Part shown: piece by piece, positions 27,501 through 35,743 of the stretch
How positions within the stretch are numbered: the stretch's first letter is position 1
Layout: each line of letters opens with the position of its first letter
Assembly (NCBI GenBank): GCA_034927505.1
Contig: JAYFPY010000024.1
Span: forward strand, 1 to 64,000
Source: RUG100 sp034927505
GTDB taxonomy: Bacteria > Bacillota > Clostridia > Peptostreptococcales > Anaerovoracaceae
Reading direction: 5' to 3'
Length of the DNA stretch: 64,000 nt
Program-made: the position numbers and the translations under genes
Notes under the pieces: generated by a model
Seen by the model: the letters and a program-made list of their open reading frames with translations, nothing else
Database searches by the model: none
Told to the model about the DNA's origin: nothing

Positions 27501-30500
27501 TTGCCAAAGGGGAGACATATACGACAAAAAATGTAATGGATGAAAAAGACACTGACAAGAATATTTCCATGGAATGGAACATGAATGATGCGGAAGGGCT
27601 CAAAGGGATGGAGCAGTCATGGTTCACAGCTGAGTTCAACGGCGTCACGCTTCTGGACGGCAAAGTGGCTTTTAAAGGAGAAATGTCGTTGAAGGAGCCT
27701 ACATCGGTGGTAACGACCGCTCCCTTCTCTGCGGATTTTGATGAACTGGTATACCGGATCAGTGACGGAAAAGCATCCTTTGACGGAATGAAGGTCGATG
27801 CGCAGGCAACGGCAGGCGGTAATATCATACCATGTGTCAGCATGAAAGGGGGCACATGCGAGCTGGGAATAAATACGTATGAGGATATATACAAGGTCGC
27901 CGCCGAGGTGAACCTGGGAGTTATAGAAGGCAACGGCAAACTGGAATTGAAAAAATTGCCAGATGGGCTTATAGCACCTAATACTCTGGAGGCATTAATA
28001 GCAGGAGATAAAGGAGTGCCGATCATACCCGAGGTGCTTGAAGTGACCGGCGGCGGAGGCGGATTCAGCGGTCTGGTCGATACTATAGGCGGAAACTGGG
28101 AGGTGCTGCCGCCGATAACTGTCAATGGGCAGACACGTCTGACTTCCTGCGAAATACTAAATATGGACGCTAAATTCACTACGGGTCTTACTGAGTTATC
28201 TTTTTCAGGAAAACCGTGGCTGGGAAAAGATGCATGGCAGTTTTCGCCATTCAAAGATTTGAGCATGGGTGTGTATGCAACAGACAATGAAATGACAGCC
28301 AGAGGAAACTCGTCTGTTCAGATAGTTGAAGGGTTCGATGTCCTGGACGGCAACTCGTCGTTTATGATCGGATACAACTGGAAAGATAAAAAGGATATAA
28401 TCAGCGGTGAAGTGGACGGAAGTTTGCAGATACCAAAGATCAAAGTGCATAACCTGCATTTTGGGCCATATAATGTGGCTTCGACTTCTGCCGGAATATC
28501 GAAAGAGGCAGTTCATGGAACAGTATGTATACTGGGTTTTATCGATGTGGGATACACATATAAATGGCAGGATAAAACAGTAAGTTTTGGCGGAAGCAGC
28601 AATGCAAAGCTGATAGGGTCTTCGGACAGTTCGCTGCCCGTCAGCACGGATAATGTTGTTTCCGATGTCAATGAAAAAGCGAGCATCGTCGAAGTAAAAG
28701 ATGTGCCGGATGGAAGCATAGCTACTGCGATGGGTACCAGGAATGACCTGCTTGTCGAGTATTATGACGAAGATGAAAAAGACTTCGTGAAGTATTCGCC
28801 GGCATATCCAAGAACGGAACCTGCTGCGGAAGGTACCCCGTACACATTAGATGAACTGACACAATCGGGAGTGAATGCATTTGACACCACGGAAGACGGC
28901 GGAACAGTCAACGTAGCTTTGGATACGGACCTTTCAACCAGATGGAAGATCACATCCAAGAGCGGCAAGAAAGTGGATTGGGACATTGCGCAGTTCGAGC
29001 CGCAGGAAAGCATTGCAGATACGAGTATCAGCAGCGATACAGTTAAATATGACCTTGAAGATCTTGACGATTCCAACGACTACACATTGAAATCATATTT
29101 GAAAGGGACAAACGAAAAAGCAGGGATATTGCTGGATTCAAAGGAGATAAACAGCAGTGATATATCCGACGATGGAGATGCATCGGGAACTATGAAAACA
29201 GATTTAGATTTCGATTCGAATATGCCGAGTGGGGAATATGATGTAGAACTTCATCTGATCAGTAAGGACGGCAGCAAAACTTCATCCGGATCCATCACCC
29301 ATGATGTAGAGAAGCTGAACGATACGGTGACTTACACCAATCCGATCATGCCGGAGAAGGTCAGCGACGTAAAGGTAAAAAACAATGGGGATGAAACGCT
29401 AAATGTCTCGTTCACAGGAAGTGAAAACAGCAAAGGCGACAAGGCTGATTATGAGATACTATTTTACGATGAGGACATGGAACCTGTGCATAGGCAGAAC
29501 GATATAGCTCTTGCCGATGATGACGGGAATATGACAGATCAGACTCAAATGACCTATTGTGTCGACTCTTCATTGAGTAAAAACGGCGAATACAATGTGA
29601 ACGTATCCGGCCTGACTCCGGGCAGAAAATACATAGCAAAAGTCGTACCGTATACCGGATTCGATCCTTCAGGAGATGGAAAAGAAACTGTATATCCGGT
29701 CAAAGGCGGGAGTGCAGTCAGCGGTACAGATGAAAGTACAGCTGTAGAACTGACGCGTTCTGATGCTCCTGACGTGGCAATGTCGGTAGAAAATGGAAAA
29801 ACTGTAAAAGATGGATCCGACAGCATGAATATATACACGTCCGGAGATTATACGGTCAACGTTTCTTCTGATGAGGCATGCAAATTCATACTGTATAAAA
29901 ATGATGAAATGATCGATCGCACTGAAAAAGGGGCAAAGACCGCATCATTCGATCTGACTCAGAAAACAGAGGGATCCACTGACAACATTTCAGTTGAAGC
30001 TGTTGACAGCGACGGCAGCAAAGGCAGGATCAATTCCACAGTCTATAAAGATGATACGGCGCCTCCGCTGTATGTAGAACATAACGATGCCGGGAAAGTC
30101 GTCGGTGCAATGAGCGGAGCTTACACTATAGTAGGGCATACAGAATCAGGAGCTAAAGCATGCCTGGCAGGTGATGAAAATGAAACGGTAACTGCAGATG
30201 AAAATGGAGCGTTCAAATTCAAGGGGAATATCCCTTCAGGCGAGAAGCAGTTATTCAAAACTGTCTCCGTAACGGATGCGGCGGGCAATACGGAAACGGC
30301 GTCGGTCTATGTGACACGAGGAGCAAACATAACTGCGACGGCCGGCAAGGGAGGCCATGTCAAGGGAAGCGGTACATATGAAAAGAACGATACTGTTACA
30401 TTGACTGCAGTACCTTCAAAAGGATACCGGTTTGTTAAATGGACAGAAGGACTTTCAAAAGTTTCATCTTCATATCGTTATACTTTCAAAGCAGAACAGG

Positions 30501-30823
30501 ACAGAAACGTAAAAGCGGTATTTGCGAAAATCAAGAAAACAAAGATAAAAGCATACGGCATTGGCAAATACAGAAATAAAGTTAAATGGAAGAAGGTCTC
30601 CGGCACATACAAGTATGAAATATATCGCAGACCGATGACTAAAAAGAAGTATAAGAAAATAGCAACTGTGAAGAACAGCCGGAAAAGCTACATAGATAAA
30701 AAGACAAAAAAGTGGTACAAGTACTATTATAAAGTTCGTGTAGTATGCAAGGCCGGGAAAAAAGTGACCAAAGGAAAGTTTAGCAAAGTCAAATCAGTGA
30801 GAGCTAAAAAGTATGTCAAATAA
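24533..30823 (+). CDS. Giant secreted surface protein (DUF6273-like, InlB B-repeat and Fn3-like domains)
   Basis: A 2,096-residue exported protein. Signal peptide: MKMQR plus a hydrophobic stretch (about 6-22). Then an N-terminal domain with YYGNYKGEPIKWRVLDNQ (about 70) and a late CFWHTRSL...YARPAMNVS pattern (about 220-265), typical of DUF6273. A very long beta-rich, Asp/Gly/Thr-rich middle follows. Near the C-terminus come an Fn3-like module (about 1600-1710), a bacterial Ig-like stretch, a divergent InlB B-repeat (ATAGKGGHVKGSGTYEKND, about 1940) and a final very lysine/tyrosine-rich Fn3-like domain. No LPxTG, so anchoring may be by charge. The ATG at 24533 sits 7 nt after GGAGGG. It probably acts in adhesion or host/cell contact. 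It is flanked by 385-bp direct repeats. Confidence 0.82.
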   Translation: MKMQRIGIVALCFIFLFSTVMFNGGYLGKADNAKAETKTEVKAGAGASGEFVKGGDANGPDYLYYGNYKGEPIKWRVLDNQMNGTFKSSQEGLFLMSEYAMGKSIFNSDSANRNWAGSQLESYMEGLYDKGSKDEEGNYLPLFSETEKAEIPAVSKTETGIVNFNTSTTEYVCEPSGLSENHLFTLSALEATDSDYGFSSGANTTDTKRCLYISEKDKTGCFWHTRSLVKTNDSLNWMAVADGTNGNITRGGASWESAYARPAMNVSTNNVLMTTAATAADGGKQAGDSLNKVKDIETGTAKKLTLITDSQKLSSVKITDGMIDASGAEDSYMKVSYIGATTGKNEYLSAAIYGTEGTDNGKLLYYGNIKNLSDSSSSEGTAKIDLPAGFDSSKMKVSVFTECLNGDKQTDYAGKPVELSTESEITLKQDYEIQGLSVNVVNVNKVPAGKTIEISGMALKEEYKESKKIDLEVTGRDNGEIVPITRVVGKSNTYQFTMPLFNVKVYAAAVEKGTRMVRGDLVEADMSKYVKSTTLNTTRVHTGDKVKYKINMSNARHYAESVSVYTTDFVLDPGDDPTGGTSIKEQANVFDKNTTNKYTFKDSDNGEVEFTVPDGSRDILIEANIKDVEKYKVIIAGDIDDLGIENDGFEKKSGIMGIGDRYEASYYPGQNVVLNLKSTMPYKGFDFDVIEPGGNAPAPAPEVNTADINDQGQFSSKYDFQLPEFSMGQNNGGTYTIKLKSKDLFHKYDVSSATPDASSISDDDLSKITVQGERLGQIFGDDGLDLLEDETQKGSIQKITFGTSEDPSKNEEIKLDENSMLSSDHKTITVPLSKELIKKIREADRSHEVSAYYLTVGTDAVEVELPYDKKMRSEEFGILAVMTKDKTHSIFLADSDDQITEEATASGKKVLFTAQGKVKYDKATKRYYFKKGENIIDGTVTCINTGDNEMYFTEDNGTVKLSASKCVLSIPGTTFFKRLTPKNDVMHMELAKGETYTTKNVMDEKDTDKNISMEWNMNDAEGLKGMEQSWFTAEFNGVTLLDGKVAFKGEMSLKEPTSVVTTAPFSADFDELVYRISDGKASFDGMKVDAQATAGGNIIPCVSMKGGTCELGINTYEDIYKVAAEVNLGVIEGNGKLELKKLPDGLIAPNTLEALIAGDKGVPIIPEVLEVTGGGGGFSGLVDTIGGNWEVLPPITVNGQTRLTSCEILNMDAKFTTGLTELSFSGKPWLGKDAWQFSPFKDLSMGVYATDNEMTARGNSSVQIVEGFDVLDGNSSFMIGYNWKDKKDIISGEVDGSLQIPKIKVHNLHFGPYNVASTSAGISKEAVHGTVCILGFIDVGYTYKWQDKTVSFGGSSNAKLIGSSDSSLPVSTDNVVSDVNEKASIVEVKDVPDGSIATAMGTRNDLLVEYYDEDEKDFVKYSPAYPRTEPAAEGTPYTLDELTQSGVNAFDTTEDGGTVNVALDTDLSTRWKITSKSGKKVDWDIAQFEPQESIADTSISSDTVKYDLEDLDDSNDYTLKSYLKGTNEKAGILLDSKEINSSDISDDGDASGTMKTDLDFDSNMPSGEYDVELHLISKDGSKTSSGSITHDVEKLNDTVTYTNPIMPEKVSDVKVKNNGDETLNVSFTGSENSKGDKADYEILFYDEDMEPVHRQNDIALADDDGNMTDQTQMTYCVDSSLSKNGEYNVNVSGLTPGRKYIAKVVPYTGFDPSGDGKETVYPVKGGSAVSGTDESTAVELTRSDAPDVAMSVENGKTVKDGSDSMNIYTSGDYTVNVSSDEACKFILYKNDEMIDRTEKGAKTASFDLTQKTEGSTDNISVEAVDSDGSKGRINSTVYKDDTAPPLYVEHNDAGKVVGAMSGAYTIVGHTESGAKACLAGDENETVTADENGAFKFKGNIPSGEKQLFKTVSVTDAAGNTETASVYVTRGANITATAGKGGHVKGSGTYEKNDTVTLTAVPSKGYRFVKWTEGLSKVSSSYRYTFKAEQDRNVKAVFAKIKKTKIKAYGIGKYRNKVKWKKVSGTYKYEIYRRPMTKKKYKKIATVKNSRKSYIDKKTKKWYKYYYKVRVVCKAGKKVTKGKFSKVKSVRAKKYVK

Positions 30824-31200
30824 GAATAATTGAGGGAAGACCCGATGGAGAGTATAACGGTTTTCCATCGGGTCTTGATTTACGCATACATTCTTAAAAA
30901 TGCTGACGGCGTGTCATGTCGGTATGCCTGAAAACTCATCAAACAGCTGTTTTCGGCCATCTGATGAGTGGCAAAATAAGGGAATGAGAGCAGAATCTTG
31001 TTGTGCAGTAATATAATGTAGATAAATTACAAATTATAACTAGAAATTTATAGCATTGAATATATATTATGGTTATATAGGACCATAAATCCTGTCAAAT
31101 CGACTGAGGCGAGGTGCTTACAGGCAAAACCGTATCATCACACGGCAAAAAAAGCCCAGTTGATGAGTTTTGCGGCCCGGCCCGGACGGAAACCAAGTCG
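30816..31200 (+). repeat. Right copy of the 385-bp direct repeat
   Basis: The first bases cover the TCAAATAA that contains the stop codon of the giant gene (30821-30823). The GACCCGATGG/CCATCGGGTC hairpin that follows is better paired than in the left copy and serves as that gene's terminator. The crossed stems are kept: one arm changed to GTTTTCGG, which still pairs through a G-T. It is about 97% identical to 23867-24251 by eye. Confidence 0.9.
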
Positions 31201-31286
31201 CCCCGCCCCGGAGGAAAACAACTCGGCTCGGACGAAAACCAACTCGCCCCGCCCCGGAGGAAACCAACTCGGCCCGGCCCGGGAGG
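31185..31286 (+). repeat. GC-rich short tandem repeats
   Basis: Four to five degenerate units of about 20-26 bp around GGAGGAAACCAACTCGG and CCCGGCCC. A shorter, diverged set follows the left 385-bp repeat at about 24230-24297. The copy number differs between the two places, as in a variable-number repeat. Confidence 0.65.
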
Positions 31287-31290
31287 TTTT

Positions 31291-31680
31291 ATAAATATAA
31301 CTCAGGGAGCAAAGACGGTCTGCTTTTTGGGTATGTTCACTGCCGGAGGCGCTGATGTACGCATCAAAGACGGCAGGCTGGATGTGGTCAGAGACGGCTG
31401 GTATATCAAGTTCAAAAAAGATGTGGAGCAGATCACTTTCTCCGGGCATTATTCTCTTGAAAAGGGCTTGCAGAAAGTGTTCTATATAACCGAAAGAGCC
31501 GTCTTCCGACTGACGGAAAACGGGCTGACTCTTACAGAGATCGCACCGGGAGTGGATCTTGAAAAGGATATCATAGAAAAGATGGAATTCCGGCCGCACA
31601 TCGATCCGGATCTGAAGGAGATGGATCCCAGACTGTTCCGGCCGGAAAACATGGGTATAAAATTGAAAAGCGGCCGCTGA
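31291..31680 (+). pseudogene. C-terminal fragment of an acetate/propionate CoA-transferase
   Basis: 129 codons starting INITQGAKTVCFLGMFTAGG and including VEQITFSGHYS, YITERAVFRLT, EIAPGVDLEKDIIEKMEF and the ending DPDLKEMDPRLF. This is the C-terminal part of Pct/YdiF-type acyl-CoA:acetate CoA-transferases, normally about 520 residues; the CoA-binding and catalytic glutamate regions are missing. The homology starts right where the GC-rich tandem repeats end. The frame stays open upstream through the repeats to a GTG at 31114, but that part has no family likeness. It was probably beheaded by the event that brought in the repeat/giant-gene unit. Confidence 0.82.
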
Positions 31681-31697
31681 AAGCAGCCGGCTTTTCT
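31666..31697. terminator. Bidirectional terminator hairpin
   Basis: AAAAGCGGCCGCTG pairs with CAGCCGGCTTTT (one bulge) between the CoA-transferase fragment and the convergent thioredoxin gene. Confidence 0.6.
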
Positions 31698-32353
31698 TAT
31701 TTGCTGTTCACTTCATCAAGCATCTTTTTTATCAGGCTGTCCCATGAAGAACGATCTTTGGATCCGGAATATGATTCGCCGATCTGATTGCCGTCCTTGT
31801 CCAGGAAGACTGTGGTCGGAACGTACTGTACCTGTGACAGGTAGTACATGTCCGAACTTGGGACCAGGTTTGTGTATTTGATTTTTTTCTCTTTGATGAT
31901 TTTCGATGCTGTCTTATCATTAGCTTTCGAGATGTCGCTGACGATGCCGACTATCTGCATCTTTCCTTTATATTTGTCGGACAGTTCCTGCAGGGCAGGC
32001 ATTTCTTCCAGACAAGGAGAGCAGTAAGTGGCCCATATGTTTACCATGGTAAGGTTGCTTTTTTCAAAGATGGTCTGATCGACTTTTTCCCCGGTCACGT
32101 CTGTTGTATTGAAATCGCCAAAGATAGGACCGTTAGTCGAAGTTTTTGTTTCCGATGATGTGTCGGAAGCTTCGCTGTTGTTCGCCGATGATGAATCATT
32201 GCTGCCGGTGCTGTTCCGTTCTGAGTAGCTGGTGCCGCATTGTCCGTCTGAACACTTGCCTCCGATATTTACCGCACCGCTGATCTTGGCTGCAGCTATG
32301 ACTATGGCAATTGCTGCGACAATCCCTATTGCTATCTTTATTTCCTTTTTCAT
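31697..32353 (-). CDS. TlpA/ResA-like membrane-anchored thioredoxin
   Basis: A 218-residue protein with an N-terminal membrane anchor (about residues 5-25), a Ser/Thr/Asn-rich linker (40-75) and an extracellular thioredoxin fold with the redox-active C-x-x-C in WATYCSPCLEEMP (about 110-122) and cis-proline VPTTVF (about 179). The linker region also holds CSDGQC (34-39), an extra Cys pair. It likely reduces or isomerises disulfides of secreted proteins. Start ATG with AGGAGG upstream. Its promoter carries a perfect palindrome like those before the two Rrf2-linked operons, so redox-responsive repression is plausible. Confidence 0.85.
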   Translation of the reverse strand: MKKEIKIAIGIVAAIAIVIAAAKISGAVNIGGKCSDGQCGTSYSERNSTGSNDSSSANNSEASDTSSETKTSTNGPIFGDFNTTDVTGEKVDQTIFEKSNLTMVNIWATYCSPCLEEMPALQELSDKYKGKMQIVGIVSDISKANDKTASKIIKEKKIKYTNLVPSSDMYYLSQVQYVPTTVFLDKDGNQIGESYSGSKDRSSWDSLIKKMLDEVNSK

Positions 32354-32400
32354 GAGTGTTTACCTCCTGTGAGTACACGTCTAAATAACATCTGTGGATG

Positions 32401-32437
32401 TAACTGTAATAATAAAGGTTACAGTTAGATTTGTCAA
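32401..32437 (-). promoter_or_regulatory. Promoter and Rrf2-type operator of the thioredoxin gene
   Basis: On the - strand, TTGACA (32432-32437) and TATTAT (32409-32414) are 17 bp apart. A perfect 9-bp palindrome, TAACTGTAA-N9-TTACAGTTA (32401-32427), covers the -10. The same geometry (TGTAA-N9-TTACA) occurs at 35239-35275, and a looser version at 47935-47959. Confidence 0.7.
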
Positions 32438-32495
32438 GCCTTTTCTGCACGATGTGGTATAATTACAGATGAATAAAAAAACGGGAGGCAAAATA

Positions 32496-33293
32496 ATGCA
32501 GGATTTTATTTCATTCAAAGGCAGGACATGTCTGGTAACAGGCGCCGGAAGTAAAAACGGGATAGGCTTTAATACAGCAAGAATACTTGGGGAACTGGGA
32601 GGCAGCATCGCCCTGATATCCACAACAGACAGGATATTTGAAAGAGCCGGAGAACTAAATGCTCTGGGCATAAAGGCCAAAGGGTATATCGCCGACCTTA
32701 TCGACAGAAAACAGACGGAAAAAGTCATAGGCATTATCGCAGAGGAATTTAAGGGCATCGATGTTTTGGTGAATAATGCCGGCATGACTCAGGTAGGCGA
32801 AGAAGAAGAGTTCTGCGAATTCAGTGAGACGCCATATGAAAGCTGGGATTTCTCGATCGAACGAAATCTTAATATCACATTCAATGTGACGCGAAACGTT
32901 ATCAGTCAGATGATCGATGCCGGATATGGAAGAATAGTAAACGTTGCATCTGTGACAGGACCGCTGGTAAGCAATCCGGGGGAAGCCGGATACAGCGCTG
33001 CTAAGGCTGCGATCTGCGGCATGAGCAGAGCCATAGCAATCGAGACAGGAAAATATAATATTACAGTCAACAATGTGCTGCCGGGGTGGATAGCCACGGC
33101 TTCGCAGACAGAAGGCGAAGCAGCCGGAGGACTGAATACGCCTGCCGGCAGAGGCGGAGACGCCGAGGAAGTAGCCAATGCGATAGTATTTCTTGCTTCG
33201 GACAGGGCTTCATATATAACCGGACAGGATATCGTTGTGGACGGAGGGAACATCATACAGGAATACAAAGGACCGGCAGATCTTTATTATTGA
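32496..33293 (+). CDS. Short-chain dehydrogenase/reductase (SDR)
   Basis: A 265-residue classical SDR. Cofactor motif TGAGSKNGIG (about residues 15-24), NNAG (about 88-91), catalytic Ser in VASVTG (about 140), and Y-x-x-x-K in YSAAK (about 156-160). Dehydrogenase or 3-oxoacyl-ACP reductase activity is equally possible. The ATG at 32496 follows CGGGAGG; the upstream in-frame ATG at 32469 lacks a site. It is divergent from the thioredoxin gene. Confidence 0.88.
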   Translation: MQDFISFKGRTCLVTGAGSKNGIGFNTARILGELGGSIALISTTDRIFERAGELNALGIKAKGYIADLIDRKQTEKVIGIIAEEFKGIDVLVNNAGMTQVGEEEEFCEFSETPYESWDFSIERNLNITFNVTRNVISQMIDAGYGRIVNVASVTGPLVSNPGEAGYSAAKAAICGMSRAIAIETGKYNITVNNVLPGWIATASQTEGEAAGGLNTPAGRGGDAEEVANAIVFLASDRASYITGQDIVVDGGNIIQEYKGPADLYY

Positions 33294-33351
33294 TCGCTGG
33301 AAAGGAACAAGCAGTTACAAACTGGCAAGAGATCCTTTCTTCTTTTGGATC

Positions 33352-33645
33352 ATGATGCAGAACAGGCCGGATCACGGCTGGCGAAAAAAGTTGGGATTCA
33401 CTGAAGAACCGCATATCGATATGGATTATGAAGCATTCACATATATGTCCGGCACACACCCGGATTCCATTTTCAATAAAACAGCGAAGGTTTCGTGCTA
33501 CCGAGACGGATATTTTTATGCGGTCAGAAACGGCTGTTTTATAAAAGGAATCAGGGGAGATGAAGAGATCCTCGAAGAAGGACTGACACAAAAAAGAGAG
33601 AAGGAAATATGCAGTGATCATTTCCGTCTCTCTATCGATTTATAA
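33352..33645 (+). CDS. Hypothetical protein or gene tail
   Basis: A 97-residue frame from ATG 33352 with codon use like real genes (MMQNRPDHGWRKKLGF at the start, DGYFYAVRNGCFIKG in the middle). The frame continues upstream, overlapping the SDR gene, without a good ribosome site, so it may be the 3' part of a degraded gene. Its end overlaps the convergent yjdM by 6 bp. No family recognised. Confidence 0.35.
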   Translation: MMQNRPDHGWRKKLGFTEEPHIDMDYEAFTYMSGTHPDSIFNKTAKVSCYRDGYFYAVRNGCFIKGIRGDEEILEEGLTQKREKEICSDHFRLSIDL

Positions 33646-33969
33646 TTTTTTTACAAATTCTGATTTGATGAATATCCCTCCGAACCCGGGAATATATGCT
33701 TCTAAATTATGGATGCCGTCATCGATGAATTTGATGTTTTTCAGTTTGGTCCCCCGCTTTAACGGGCCGGATCCTCCCTTGACCTTCAGGTCTTTGATTA
33801 TAGTGATCGAATCGCCTTCGGAAAGCTGATTGCCGTTTGAATCACGGATCACAGGACCTTCCTCTGCAGCCGCTGACCATGCATGCCCGCATTCTGGGCA
33901 GATCAGCATATGGCCGTCCTCATAAACATATTCAGAATTACACTTTGGGCAGTTTGGCAGTTTGCTCAT
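33640..33969 (-). CDS. yjdM: YjdM (PhnA-like) zinc-ribbon protein
   Basis: A 109-residue protein with an N-terminal zinc ribbon (CPKCNSEYVYEDGHMLICPECGHAW, cysteines at about 7, 10, 24 and 27) and the conserved C-terminal domain beginning IRDSNGNQLSEGDSITIIKDL. The length is that of the YjdM/PhnA family. Its role is unsettled; it was historically linked to phosphonate use. The start is preceded by GAAAGGAAAA. It may be co-transcribed with the thioesterase gene 33 bp upstream. Confidence 0.92.
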   Translation of the reverse strand: MSKLPNCPKCNSEYVYEDGHMLICPECGHAWSAAAEEGPVIRDSNGNQLSEGDSITIIKDLKVKGGSGPLKRGTKLKNIKFIDDGIHNLEAYIPGFGGIFIKSEFVKKL

Positions 33970-34002
33970 TGTTTTTTTCCTTTCATACAGAAACAGCTTC
34001 TC

Positions 34003-34449
34003 TTATTTATGGCGCTGTTCACGTTTTGCTTTGATCTTTTCATAGTATTTGATTTCGTCGTCGGTTTCCGGTACATAATGCGGGATCGACTGAGGCCTTC
34101 CGTTTTTGCCCATGCATACCATGGTAAAGGAAGCTGACAGCGCTCGCTGCGGTTTGCTGTCGGACTCAAGATCCTCGGCGTCAACGTTGACAAGGACTTC
34201 CATAGATGTCTTTCCCACGTATATGATGGATGCCGTGCATGTGACCAGTGCGCCTACAAAAATAGGAAGCAGGAATTCGATCTCATCGACCCTGGCTGTT
34301 ACGCAGTTGGCTCTTGCATATTTCATCGCAACTGCACCGGCAGCTATGTCCATCTGTTTCATAATGTCTCCGCCGTGTACGTTTCCGGCAACATTGGCCT
34401 GCTGCGGCAGCATCACCTGACTGATAACGATCTGATTTCTTATATCCAT
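34003..34449 (-). CDS. Acyl-CoA thioesterase (hotdog fold, YciA/BACH type)
   Basis: A 148-residue hotdog thioesterase with the family motif NVAGNVHGGDIMKQMD (about residues 19-34), whose aspartate is catalytic, and a YVGKTSMEVLVNV strand. It hydrolyses acyl-CoA to free CoA in the cytoplasm. The start at 34449 is chosen because AGGAAGGAAG precedes it; upstream codons to 34494 are unlikely. First gene of a likely two-gene unit with yjdM. Confidence 0.85.
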   Translation of the reverse strand: MDIRNQIVISQVMLPQQANVAGNVHGGDIMKQMDIAAGAVAMKYARANCVTARVDEIEFLLPIFVGALVTCTASIIYVGKTSMEVLVNVDAEDLESDSKPQRALSASFTMVCMGKNGRPQSIPHYVPETDDEIKYYEKIKAKREQRHK

Positions 34450-34616
34450 TATAATCTTCCTTCCTGATTGCTTTGCAAAATACCGATAATTCACTATATC
34501 CGATTATCGAAAATATAGCAAGACGGTTTGTGTTAAATCTTTTTGACATCCACGCTGCGTAGATTGTAATATCGATGATAGCCTGTTATCCTAATGGAGA
34601 AAAGAGGAAAAGAAAA

Positions 34617-35201
34617 ATGGACAATTACATTACAGGAACAACGATAAAGGAACTCCGTGAAAAACAGCACATGACACAGTCAGGACTGGCGGAAAAGATC
34701 GGAGTCAGCGACAAAGCTGTGTCGAAATGGGAGACAGGAAAGGGGCTCCCTGATATCACCCTTATAGAACCGTTGGCAGAGGCTCTGGGCATCTCAGTGA
34801 TGGAGCTGCTCAGCGGTGAGTTCGTGACCAACGGGAACAGATCTGCGAACATGCAGAAGACGAAGATATATGTGTGCCCCATATGCGGGAATGTTATAAG
34901 AGCCACAGGAGAAGCTGTGATCAGCTGCTGCGGCATCACGCTGCCGGCAATGGAAGCAGAAGAGCCGGATGAAGAACACCTTATGGATATAGACCGCTCG
35001 GATGGAGAATATTATGTGGTCATGGATCATGAAATGACAAAATCTCACTTCGTATCATTTATAGCTTATGCAACTGGAGGCACTTTCGAAATGATAAAGC
35101 TGTACCCGGAAGGAAATGCAGAGGCGAGATTCCGATCGCGGGGACACGGATATATATACAGCTGCTGCAACAGGCATGGGCTGATGCGGAGGAGAGTATA
35201 G
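34617..35201 (+). CDS. XRE regulator with a zinc/desulfoferrodoxin-like C-terminal domain
   Basis: A 194-residue protein with a Cro/C1 helix-turn-helix (IKELREKQHMTQSGLAEKIG through KWETGKGLP, about residues 9-45), then CPICGNVI (about 85-92) and a later CC pair, and a C-terminal block MDHEMTKSHFVSFIAYATGG (about 141-160) that resembles desulfoferrodoxin folds with iron-binding histidines. It may sense iron or redox state. The ATG at 34617 follows AGAGGAAAAG. Monocistronic, directly before the Rrf2/RclA operon. Confidence 0.8.
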   Translation: MDNYITGTTIKELREKQHMTQSGLAEKIGVSDKAVSKWETGKGLPDITLIEPLAEALGISVMELLSGEFVTNGNRSANMQKTKIYVCPICGNVIRATGEAVISCCGITLPAMEAEEPDEEHLMDIDRSDGEYYVVMDHEMTKSHFVSFIAYATGGTFEMIKLYPEGNAEARFRSRGHGYIYSCCNRHGLMRRRV

Positions 35202-35233
35202 CGGCTTTCCCGCGAAAGATAAGAAAACAACAC

Positions 35234-35275
35234 TCGACATTCGTTAATGTAACCGATATAATTACATTAACGAAT
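35234..35275 (+). promoter_or_regulatory. Promoter and perfect 14-bp-arm operator of the Rrf2/RclA operon
   Basis: TCGACA (35234-35239), a 17-bp spacer and TATAAT (35257-35262). ATTCGTTAATGTAA-N9-TTACATTAACGAAT (35239-35275) is a perfect inverted repeat covering the promoter core. A repressor bound here would block RNA polymerase, so autoregulation by the Rrf2 gene that follows is very likely. Confidence 0.85.
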
Positions 35276-35302
35276 CGTTTTACAATATAGGAAGGCGCAG
35301 CT

Positions 35303-35743
35303 ATGAAGAAAACACAAATGAATGCAGAATTCCCGCTGGCGGTCCACGCTCTGGTATATCTGAAACATACTGAGAGAGTGACATCCAGCGAGGAACTGGC
35401 GGACAATATCTGCACTAATCCGGCACGAGTCAGAAAGGTCATGGCGAAAATGTGCAGCGCCGGCCTGGCCGAGGCAAGACGGGGCAAAGGCAGCGGATAC
35501 ATGCTGAAAGATCAGCGTGACATATCTCTGAAGACAGTCCTTGAGGCACTGGGTGAACAGCCGGTATGGATGGAATGGCATTCCGGAGACATGGACAGAG
35601 AATGTCTTGTATCATCCGGCATGGGAGCTGTGATGGATGGAGTCTATGCAGGATTGAACAAAGTTTGTATGGAACAGCTGGAGACCGTGACGATCGAGTC
35701 TGTCAGCAAAAAGATTTTTCATGGAAAGGAGAACCACAGATGA
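35303..35743 (+). CDS. Rrf2-family transcriptional regulator
   Basis: A 146-residue Rrf2 winged-helix repressor: FPLAVHALVYLKH at the start, the recognition region SSEELADNICTNPARVRKVMAKM (about 30-52) and the GKGSGYML wing. Cysteines at about 40, 54, 98 and 118 could sense redox state or bind a cluster, but the spacing is not the classical three-Cys IscR/NsrR set. It is a clear paralogue of the regulator at 46527-46934. Its stop overlaps the oxidoreductase start (ATGA), so the two are one operon. Confidence 0.9.
   Translation: MKKTQMNAEFPLAVHALVYLKHTERVTSSEELADNICTNPARVRKVMAKMCSAGLAEARRGKGSGYMLKDQRDISLKTVLEALGEQPVWMEWHSGDMDRECLVSSGMGAVMDGVYAGLNKVCMEQLETVTIESVSKKIFHGKENHR

Noticed and set aside
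27313..28287. 324-codon reverse-strand frame inside the giant gene
   Set aside because: A mirror of a well-supported coding frame with no ribosome site or family likeness.
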